NCBI GenBank assembly: GCA_032718475.1
Contig: JAUCBJ010006490.1
Location: 2,501 to 47,192, forward strand
DNA: 44,692 nt
Origin: Nemertoderma westbladi
Taxonomy: Eukaryota; Xenacoelomorpha; Nemertodermatida; Nemertodermatidae
Direction: 5' to 3'
Made by a program: the position numbers and the translations under genes. The notes beneath the pieces were generated by a model that saw only the letters and a program-made list of their open reading frames with translations, did no database searches and had not been told where the DNA came from. The first letter of the stretch is position 1; every line of letters starts with the position of its first letter. Below are positions 10,968 through 19,986 of this stretch, piece after piece.

Positions 10968-11124
10968 TTAAGTAAGTAATAAACACTAATATATATTGCA
11001 CTAATCTACTAAATAAAATTAAAGAAAACGATTATAATAAAATTACATAATAATACATACATAAATATAAAATAATAAAAAACAAATATAAAATAATATA
11101 GTCACACACCCACTCCAGACGCTG

Positions 11125-12429
11125 TTACGTTGGGGAGTCCCTAGATGTTTGTTGGATTAGGGAGGTGGTCGTGGGAAGAGTATCTTGCCTTCCATAGTTT
11201 CCGGACAGTTCTCGGTCTCTTTCCAGTAAACATAAACGACCAACTGGGCGATTGAGTTGTTGTGTTTCGAATACAATTCCAGGTTTCCTCTTCGTCCTGG
11301 AATAGTGACGATAGAAACATCGCTTCAAATACACGACGGCCTTACAAAGCCGATTCCAGGAACTATAGTGGTCCATCGCTCCCGGCAGGAGAGGTGAGAG
11401 TCCCTGCGAGACGTCTGGTGTTCCAGATCTCCAGTCTCTCTCTCTAATCTCCACAACAGATCTGTTCGCGGTGGGGGAGTTTAGATCCACAGCGTCGTCC
11501 CTGGCAATGTGTAGTACAGACAGATCTATCACGGGTTTAAATAACCTTGATTTACTCGTCCGGGTTTTAGGTTTGACTTTCTCCGCTCCCTTGGCTTGTC
11601 TAATCTCAGCCGTGGTGAGATGGGGAGGCCATTCATCTTCTTTACTTAGGAAGTCGGTTCCACCTAACCAGTCTGGAGTATCTGTCAGTTCTTGAGGAGT
11701 TGCTCCTCTGGAAGCGATGTCGGCTAGATTAATAGTCTCGGGGCAATGTCTCCATTGATCTACATTAGAGTTAATATCGTCATTATCTGAGGAGTATGGT
11801 GTTCCCTCAGTTGTGGTCGTCTCTCCCTCACTGATGTCTTCTTCCCATTCACTCTCCTGGTGGACCTGGTCTTTGGGTAGCCTTTCCAGGAGTGTCCTAC
11901 GGGAAGGTCCAGTGAGGTACCAACCTACTCTTGTTCTTCCCGCATAGGTTTGCAATGGTTGCGGTCGAGCAGGCCGTTTCTCTAATGTCTCAAGCGCCTC
12001 ATGCGCATTTTGGCCGATGAGTATCTGTACTCCAGGGTAGTCTGTGTTGAATCTAGGTATCTTATGCTGCTGGGTGAAATCGTCCTCATCCCAGTTATAA
12101 GGTTCCACTTGGCTGGTAGCGAAGTTCTTTATCGCCACCATTTTTACTGACCTTATGCTGTGTTCTCCTAGTTCATCCTGGGGGGTGGACAACGCGCCTA
12201 CATAGTAATCGGTAGTTACTGTAGATTTCCAAACCTGCATAATTCCTGACATGTTCAACTTAGTTCGGAACTTGGGTTGTCCAGCAAAGATGTCTTCGGC
12301 TAGTTCTTTGTCGATGAATGTTCCTGTGCTGCCGGAGTCAAGGAGGGCGTTCACTATGTAACTCTTTTCAGGTCCGTGGACTCTCAACTGCACTACGGGA
12401 AATTCTCGGATTCCTGATTGCTACTTGTT
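11125..12429 (-). CDS. BEL2 protease fused to RNase H tail (RT deleted in frame)
   Basis: One open frame of over 420 codons on the minus strand. Near its start is a retroviral-type aspartic protease active site (ALLDSGSTGTFID), then the BEL/Pao post-protease region (GVQILIGQNAHEAL, TRVGWYLTGP). At about residue 220 it jumps to the end of RNase H (WRHCPETINLADIASRG), then the WPPHL region and the segment before integrase (SWNRLCKAVVYLKR). The reverse transcriptase and the catalytic part of RNase H, several hundred residues in BEL1, are missing without loss of frame. No ATG precedes the protease: the frame opens after a TAG near 12430, and an AG directly inside could be a splice acceptor. It is either a spliced product or an expressed-looking relic. 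Catalytic Asp is present; function unproven. Confidence 0.75.
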
Positions 12430-13741
12430 GGACACTAAAACAAATAATTTTAATTTGCCTAAGTTACTTAATACTACAAATTACGTACAATTCGGGATGA
12501 GATTACAATCTCTAAATAAACACAAAAATTACACGTACGAATTTTTTAGGGTAATTTTACAAGAAGTCTACAAACCAGCCTAACAAAGGGTTAGAATATC
12601 TGGTTATTACAAACAGACAGGATACTACGGTATTTGAAAATAACAAAGCAGTAGTAAATATACTGCGTTGTCCAGATAGGAAAAATACCACCGTCTGACG
12701 ACTTATAGCCGTATCGCTATAAGTACTACGTTATGTACACGGAGTGTTCCTACCTAGAAGTTAATTACCACAGCCTACTATAGCTAACGTGCCTATTAAC
12801 CACTTTACAACACAAATATACTGCCTACACACTAATTACCTTTGGAAAGCACTGTACACTAAACCCTAAATTAGGTACAAGTACTTATACAACAAATAAC
12901 CAGCAGTTAAAAATACTTGTACAGCTAAAAGAACCACGGTATCTGCCGGAGTGACCAGAGCATAAAATCACCAGTCTTTACCTACGCCGAACAGCCCTGA
13001 TGTAGTACCGGGGTTAATTTAACTATAACGGTATGTATAACAAGCACAATTACTGTAGGAATAAACTTGGGGGTATGTATGTTGCGAATAATCGCATAAA
13101 CTCTGAATAATAAATATTACGCTACCCGTACAGACTACACAAACAAAATACAGACCAAACGCTGGCAGACTACTATCAAGCCTAAATAAACTACAGTATA
13201 TGCAGACTCCGAAATGGTTAGTTAGTATGCGTTCTAACCGAGTAGTACGACTTATTCTTTCGGGGGGGATTTACCTTACAGCACTGGATGCCGCCACGTT
13301 CCTAACTAGTACTTTATCGGACATACACTCTACACATACTGCAATCTCTTCAGACCTAACAACAGCCAGACAACAATCCAGCCTACAAATTATTTATACA
13401 ATCCGAGCAGGCTTACACGCCTTCTGCTCAATATTAACTTACAAATAAATAAAACTGACAGAAATAAGTAAAATCCCAATAAAAAACCAGGCGTCCCCGA
13501 TTAAATATTAAGACCTACCGGTATATAATTATCAAAATCGAATAATACTGCTGTACCTGTACTGCTGTAAGTACCGGTTCGGGTGGTTAGGTAGTTAGGC
13601 CTACTGGTTACCGGTCGACCGGTACTTTTACCTTTATTGCCTACGTTGCAATAAAGAAGCTATAACTGTTATTGTTCTTACCAGAACAATAGACAACTAT
13701 ATTTATTGCCTACACTGCAATCTAAAACAGATAACTGTTAT
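12430..13741 (-). other. BEL2 5' leader, no gag
   Basis: The region between the 5' LTR and the protease ORF would normally carry gag. No long minus-strand frame is present. Near the LTR, two related blocks share TTTATTGCCTAC, TGCAAT and ATAACTGTTATTGTTC (about 13631-13680 and 13700-13746), the second running into the LTR end. Plus-strand open frames here look random. Confidence 0.55.
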
Positions 13742-14913
13742 TGTTCGCGCTTTTAGACCTTTAGCAGTTTAACCTGCCAAATTTAGGTGTCTTCTAGGTT
13801 ATAAATCGACTTTAGCCTATGACAAGTATTTGATACACATAAAGTTACATTAGCCGAAGCCAGCCTATGCGCGATCATTCACCCACGGTTAAGGGAGACT
13901 GGATTCGGATGCTCTGACCTTATTGCGGTGTAGGCCTACTGTACTATTCGATTGATCGTTAATATATAATCTCTGACAAATATTATTCACTTTCGGGAAA
14001 TATTAACAGTTCCTTTAGGACGTGGCACTCTGAGTATGTAAACAGAGTTATGACTTACACTAAACACAACGAGATGGCTAATGATTTACGTATAAGGCGC
14101 ATTCTTTAGGAAATGCTTTGTTACCTGTCACACTCATGCACACTACCTCACACTGCTGTACACTGATCTGCCGACCTTCACTAAATTTGATCATATATAA
14201 GGAGAACAGCAACTGACACATGTAGGGTCTATGAAATAGCATTCAATTCACTCCAAAACCACTATAATGTAAGTCGCAATTGCTATATGTAACCGGTCTC
14301 TCTAACCTTCAGTATATCAAGAAGATTGGGGTTTTATGATTATTCATCGATATTCTCCAACTATAACAACATATCAATCAACTTCTAACAATTAATAACC
14401 GACAGTAAATAGCAGTAAAATAATGCGGTGAAAGGTAAGGTGAGTCTGGTATGCCAGGTATGGCAGGATAACAGTTATACGTTTCTATGATCAAAGCCGT
14501 TCTAATGTTTGGCTAAAGTCTGAAACACAGAATAATTTCACAGCCGATGTTCTGGGCTCAGGAAAAAAGGTAAACAAAAACCATTTTGCATTGCGCGATT
14601 TCCCGGAGGCTTCTGTGCAAATAAAATGAAAATCGCTCTGATTGGTCGAGCCAAACAAAGAACAAAGAAAAGCTCTACGTGGACATATCAGCTGATAGAT
14701 GTCGTCATCTGAACTACACTGTATCAAGAGTATTTTGGCGTATTGCGGCATAAAATCGCTAGTTATGTCCGCTAAAGTACACATATAGAAAAATGGCTTT
14801 TTATGTCCACTAAATCACCTACACAGTAAGAAAACGGCTTTTTATGTCCGCTAAAACACCTACAGAGTACTTTGCGGGGAAAATGACTAGCTAGATCCGC
14901 AAAAGCCTTTACA
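13742..14913 (-). repeat. BEL2 5' LTR
   Basis: Partner of 5512-6683 with the same length and TG/CA ends. In element orientation it begins TGTAAAGGC and ends GCGCGAACA. Confidence 0.93.
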
Positions 14914-15370
14914 GAAGATGTTAAGTTTCAAATAATACGCCCTCTAGCGGCAGACAGGGGAACTTCAGACTACTCTATGACTCCGCAAAAGATATGGCCT
15001 ATGCCGTAGTAGATGCCGATTGGGGGGTCAAAATGAAGTAAACATATATCTAAATAAGCCTCAAACATCTTGCCTCATGGCTCGCCCCTTAGAACTCTTA
15101 AGCAATATAACTTCATAGTTTTGCGGATTGTAAATAACAAGGCTAGAGAAGATGTTAATTTTCAAATAATACGCCCTCTAGCGGCAGACAGGGGGACTTC
15201 ATACTACTCTATGGCTCCGCAAAAGATATGGCCTATGCCGTAGTAGATGCCTACCGAGTTTAAACCTATTCGGAATGAAAATAACAAAGTTAGAGAAGAT
15301 GTTAATTTTCAGATATTACGCCCTCTAGCAGCAGACTATGGAACTGCAGACGGCTGGATATAGGTAAGAG
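14914..15370 (+). repeat. Satellite-like tandem repeat, right of BEL2
   Basis: Three successive starts of GATGTTAAnTTTCAnATAnTACGCCC with CTCTAGC (about 14917, 15151 and 15298) give units of roughly 234 and 147 bp. The same unit precedes BEL2 at 5290-5511. No coding potential. Confidence 0.75.
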
Positions 15371-15584
15371 TAATTAGTAATCAGAGCTGTCACGAGAGGG
15401 GGGGGGCGCTTGGATACAACTATTATTAATAAGCTGTTGCTTGGTTAAAGCTAATTGGGGGTCAAAGGTCAACGATAAAGCTGTCTGGATATAGATAAGA
15501 GTAATTAATTGCCAGTGGGGGAGCTGTATACCCTATGGCTAAGTATGGCTAAGAAATCAATGTATAAAGTAAACGTAATACAAT

Positions 15585-15715
15585 TAATTAATGTAAAATA
15601 AAGTACAAATGAATAATTAATTTAAAATTAAATACGAATAAATAAAGTAAAATAAAATACAAATAATTAATTAAAATTAAATATAAATATAAATAAATAG
15701 GTATTAATAAATAAA
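15585..15715. repeat. AT-rich low-complexity tract
   Basis: Short runs of AATAAAGTA, ATAAATA and AATTAAATA repeat irregularly. Between 15370 and 15585 there is only a poly-G run (about 15400-15407) and unremarkable sequence. Confidence 0.5.
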
Positions 15716-15751
15716 AGAGCCGCGGTGTCACTTATGACACCCTTTGCTCCT

Positions 15752-16031
15752 CTCGGTGACAGTTGTACCCAACTGATGACCCATTGTGTGTCAGGGCGCT
15801 AATCAGTCTGATTAATTAGGATAATCAATTAAACCCTAATTAGGAGTCGTAAGACACCTATTAGGGTTTAATTGTACTAATTAATTGATGCCACCTATCA
15901 ATTAAGGTATAATTAGCCTAATTGGGAGGTGTCACCTAGACAGTCTGGCGCCAATGACACCCTATGGGTGATAATAGGGTGTCATATGACACCCAATGGG
16001 TGTCAGTTGGGTCCAACTGTCGCCGAGCCGT
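15752..16031. repeat. Imperfect foldback repeat
   Basis: The left arm around 15752-15795 (CTCGGTGACAGTTG, CCCAACTGA) pairs in inverse with the right arm around 15985-16031 (TCAGTTGGG, CAACTGTCGCCGAG). An inner inverted pair, AATTAAACCCTAATTAGG against CCTATTAGGGTTTAATT, lies near 15827-15873. GTGTCA/TGACAC words recur throughout. Likely a decayed foldback or MITE; no target duplication found. Confidence 0.55.
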
Positions 16032-16440
16032 GCAAACCCCTACTACTTATAGTCATATAACCTTTTCCAACTAGCTACTGGGACTGGGGACAAATTGACT
16101 ATACTAGTAGCACAGGACAGTAGACGAATCACACTTTCTGAGTGCACCGGCACAAAAGGGGAGGGTGAGGCTTGTCAGAAGTCAGTGGAGTGAAATAAGT
16201 GTGGGTTGAGTATAGGAACATGGGGGAAGGAACGGAGAGGGGGTGTTGACGTGCGCAGAATGTACTGTAGACGGGTGCAATTCAAATGTTGTTGGGAGCG
16301 AGGAGTAGGAGAGAGAATGAGGGACGATAGGGTCCATAGGATATATAGAGCAGAGTGGAGTTAGAGTGAGTTCAGAGTGGAAGTTTTAAAATTGTGTGAA
16401 AAGAGAGTCCACAATTGTTTCGAACAGAGACGTCAGATGT
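16032..16440. other. No gene recognised; possible gypsy-like element interior
   Basis: Purine-rich on + with a TATA-like GGATATATAGAGCAG near 16330. It may belong to the LTR element whose 3' LTR begins at 16628, but no coding domain could be identified. Confidence 0.35.
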
Positions 16441-16627
16441 CTTGGTGCAACATAGGTTGCGATTGCACCAAGAAGGGGTAGCAACATCATGCCCAGGGGG
16501 GCGGCCTGGAAAGCCAACCCCGAAAAAGAACTCCACCCCACACCCGATATTAGATCGGGTTCCAGCGGAATTGAAGCGCACTTGAGGTTGATGCTATCTT
16601 CTCACCGGGAAGATAGCATGGGGGGAG
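16441..16627 (+). mobile_element. 3' end of an LTR element interior (probably gypsy-like), hairpin-rich
   Basis: Ends in a GGGGGGAG polypurine tract (about 16620-16627) directly before an LTR starting TGTAAGCGG. Contains three clear stem-loops: 16441-16472 (10-bp stem), 16542-16560 (7-bp stem) and 16591-16619 (10-bp stem). A short open frame with a Pro/Lys-rich end closes before the last hairpin, but I cannot assign it to a domain. Confidence 0.45.
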
Positions 16628-17257
16628 TGTAAGCGGATTCAATTCCGCTACATTACCCAACAGTAAATGGGATAGTGGCATTTTCAGCAATATGTTGGAG
16701 ATACGAGGATTAGCAATATTAATCTCGTATCACAACCAACATTTGGGGGGGGGGGGCAGGACAAGCTCCAAAGCCACACAGAAAGGAAGGTTAGAGGTTA
16801 AACCACCTCGGAGGGAATACAGCTAGTAGAGGCTAGCAGCAGAGGGGAAACACTCACAGAGAGTGCCAAGGGTGACAAGTAGCATATTAGCCAATAGGGG
16901 GGAGGGATGCATGTGATAGGGAACAGGAGAGCATCCATTAGGTAGCAGGCCAAGGTAGAGTAGGAGGTGAAGCAATATTAGTGTATCAGATCAGTCATAT
17001 ATTATGTCAGATTCTTGGATTGGTACATCAGTTAGTTAGTTACTCAGTTTAGTGCAGACCGGTAACAATTATTCACCGTCATCATTATCGGCTGTCATCA
17101 TATATTATTACCGGTATCTGGTACCATCTTGTATTAACCATTGGAAGAAGTAGCCAGGCGCGAAAGGCGGAGAGAGAATGAAACGCGTTATGTAGACGAG
17201 CATATAATATAATATATAATAATATTGTGCTATCATTGTATAACACCAAGGGATAAC
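16628..17257 (+). mobile_element. Left part of a probable gypsy 3' LTR split by BEL1
   Basis: Starts TGTAAGCGG after a polypurine tract. Its right part lies on the far side of BEL1 at 37411-37517 and ends GATCCCGTCACA. Together they give an LTR of about 740 bp with TG/CA ends. The solo LTR at 1084-1634 has similar ends on the opposite strand (TGTTAGC, an AATTCCGCTAACA block, and CCCGTCACA), so the two are related. Two stem-loops sit at its start (16632-16649 and 16692-16742), and a poly-G run at about 16744-16756. Confidence 0.6.
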
Positions 17258-17262
17258 ATCGA

Positions 17263-19176
17263 TATTCGAAGAGACGGTAACAATACCTGCAATATCCTAC
17301 TGTAAAGTTTGTGAATCAAATCATAAATCCGACCTTCTCACCAAAACAGTAAACTTCAAGTAAGCGAATATATTGCAGTATCGATCTCTTATAACCGGTG
17401 AGGCAGAAAACAGTCTACGAGCAGACAAACTTCGATAAAACAAAATCCCGCGCAGCGAATCCTAAAATCAGGCTGACTCACTGACGGACTAAGAGGCTCG
17501 TATACTTTGCCGCGGTGTGATTTATATGGTTGGGCAAAGAGACGCTAGCTAGGTACAGAGGCAGAGATTTGGAGATGTCTAACTAGCGGGCAAAGCACAG
17601 TACGGACAAAAGTTAATTTTATATATTTTGAGGTGTAAATAATTTCTAACGCGCGTATGTTAATTCTGAACGGTCAAAAACAGTTTTGCTCCTTCACATA
17701 TATAATTACTGGGTACGGTGTGCATTTTACGAATATTCTAATTTTGTAACTTGTAGGTCCAATACTCACGAATGATAAGGTTCCTTCCCCTCTTGCGTAT
17801 TTCCAGGACTCAAATTCAGGCATAAGGTTAATGCTACGCCCAGAATTCGGCAATTTTAATTTACCAGGCCCCTAATACTAAGAAGAAATGTGTTAGTTTA
17901 CTACAGTAGGCGTACAGTTACTAATAGCTATCCTAGCGTCCTATCTAGAATTTTAGTCACCTAGGTAGGCTGGGTAACTTCCTATCAAGACGTTGGCGGG
18001 GACACGGTAGATGTTAGTATATCCCTAATAGCCTCAATTTATTTGCGCCTAGTTGTAAACTGCCCTACCGCCTGAACGGTACAATCCCAATTCAGGTGAA
18101 AACACAGCAACCCTCCTAGCCTACAAGTTCTGATGCAATGGACACTGTGGTACTACAAATAGTCGCACACGCACCTGTACTTAGCAAGAGTTAGGCGTAC
18201 AGTTTGCTGCACCCTACCAATTTGTATGCTTCGTACCGGTGTGCCTACGTCCTATCTGCGTACTAGTATCTGCCTGCTCTCTCTCTCTCCCCCCCCCCGT
18301 AGGAATGTGAAGGTCTACTGTGGTTTTTTCCTGAATCAAGACAGTACAGTCCCTAAGATGTAATTTTAGGCTTACAGCGTGTCACTACTTCTACCTTTTG
18401 ATCTTTGGTCTTACGCTTAGGTAGCAAGGCGTCGAACGCTGTCTAACCTTTCAGGCGATGGGCGAATAACTCAAGATGGTATTGCGGGTTGTCTCTTGTC
18501 TACATTCCCGTGATGTTCCCGTTCATTGCTGCGGCCCGATCTCTAGCCGGCCATCCTGTTCCTAAAGGTCTTCACCGTAGTGAATCATGGTGAAAGAAAA
18601 GCAGATAGCGGTATTTCTGAATTTATTGCAGATAATAATATAAAATGTAATCTGAAAACTAATGACAGAATAAACAAATATTAGATAACTCAGAGATACG
18701 AATATGGTTAGAGTAATTGAGAGATAACTAATGAACGAAATCGCACCTTTATATAGCAAATTTGTGCTGCAATCAATCGAGAAAATTCTCGATTGTTCTA
18801 TAGGTTCTAACATGTTTTTAAAGATAACTATTGGTCCAGCTAATATATAACTTGCACGACATTGGTTACAATCAAATAACTACAGTCTCATTGGTTAATC
18901 TAGGTACAAACGAATGCAATTTAATTTGTAGCGGTTAATTTAAATGAGTTGAAATTCTGTACAAAAAATAATTCGCACTTACTAGGATTCGAACTCAATA
19001 CCTACTACACATATAATTTCCAACGCTCTACCGACTGAGCTACTGAACCACTTGACCAATAGGCGTACAAATGATAGAACAAATACGAATGAGAACTCAA
19101 AGCAATCTTTTACAAAGTTAATTCGAATAAAATAAAATTTTGAAAATCCACGGCATTTAGGGAATATAATTCTATA
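17263..19176 (-). repeat. BEL1 3' LTR (1914 bp)
   Basis: Intact LTR. In element orientation it starts TATAGAATTATATTCC and ends CTTCGAATA, so the ends are TAT...ATA, not TG...CA. Contains a tRNA-like sequence ~125 nt from its start and a poly-C run near 18289. An 83-codon minus frame (18562-18813), also present in the other LTR, is not convincing as a gene. Confidence 0.93.
18978..19049 (-). other. tRNA-like sequence in BEL1 3' LTR
   Basis: On the minus strand it reads GGTTCAGTAGCTCAGTCGG, then TAGAGC, and 35 nt later GAGTTCGAATCC. These match the Pol III A box (19031-19042) and B box (18985-18996) at tRNA spacing. The D arm is good, but the anticodon arm does not pair, the acceptor ends do not pair and the T stem has an A-C mismatch. 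It is therefore not a functional tRNA gene but a tRNA-derived sequence such as a SINE head captured by the LTR. Confidence 0.75.
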
Positions 19177-19986
19177 CCGCTCCATGAAAACAGGATATTA
19201 TCGTGCATAAAATATACGGTTTTCACCAATAATCAATCAAACTATAGAATACTTAGGGCGTACTTACATATTTACAAATTAAATTTCAAACAATACTTCC
19301 TTTCTACATAATGATTCGATACAAAATAATTACAAATTCAAACTTTACGTATTTAAGGCTTTACTAAGTAAGTACAATATAAATCTAAATTAAATTCACC
19401 AATATAAATCTATTGCATCTCAATATTGCATAAATTCAAGCAATTACAAATACAAATAAATGAAAACAATAAGAAAGGCTCGCGAATCTTCCATCTACTA
19501 TTGCATCTCAAATATTGCATAAATACAAAATAATTACAAATACTTTCGTGCCTAAATGTAGATTGCATAAGTTCGGAATAATTACAAATATGAGTCTTTC
19601 TAAGCACAAAACTTTCTGACTATAAAACTTTCTAAATACAAAATAACACTTTACAAATGAAACTATAAGAAAGGCCCACGAGTCTTCCATCTACTCTTAC
19701 TTTCTATTTCACTGTAAATACAAATACTGCTTATAAAATATAAATTGCATAATATTCGGAACAATATAAATTGCATAAGTTCGAAATAATATAAATTGCA
19801 TAAGTTCGGAATAATTACAAATATAAAATATAAATTCTTACAAATATAAGTCTTACTAAATATAAGTTTTACTAAATATGGGTCTTTTCCAGAATACAAA
19901 ACTTACTAAATACAACATATAATTCAAATAAATCACAAATTCACAAGAAAGGCTCACGAGTCTTCCGTCCACCCTTGCCCTCCCTT
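19177..19986 (-). other. BEL1 3' untranslated region, AT-rich with short repeats
   Basis: No ORF of interest. The region consists largely of repeated phrases built on ATTACAAATA and AATATAAATTGCATAAGTTCG (three tandem copies of the latter type around 19735-19825). Three copies of the dispersed GGAAGA-CTCGCGAG-CCT motif lie here (19475, 19671, 19949). Confidence 0.7.

Larger units (their letters stand above)
5512..14913 (-). mobile_element. BEL2: BEL/Pao-type LTR retrotransposon, internally deleted
   Basis: Two 1172-bp direct repeats with TG...CA ends (5512-6683 and 13742-14913) are bounded by the 5-bp target duplication GAAGA (5507-5511 and 14914-14918). A purine-rich GGGAGTGG abuts the left LTR on the minus strand, fitting a polypurine tract and giving minus orientation. 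The coding remnants agree: a protease joined to the tail of RNase H (11125-12429) and decayed 3' ORFs (6765-8309). Gag, RT and integrase are absent, so the copy is non-autonomous. About a dozen LTR differences by eye (~1%) suggest a fairly recent insertion. No canonical TGG primer-binding site was seen next to the 5' LTR. Confidence 0.9.

Noticed and set aside
14491-14784. 97-codon minus frame in BEL2 LTRs (also at 6261-6554)
   Set aside because: It is present only because the LTR is duplicated; no domain, and such frames are expected by chance.
18562-18813. 83-codon hydrophobic frame in BEL1 LTRs (also at 36791-37042)
   Set aside because: The hydrophobicity follows from AT-rich DNA; no start context or homology supports a gene.
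18978-19049. Functional tRNA gene
   Set aside because: The anticodon and acceptor stems do not pair, although A and B boxes are present.
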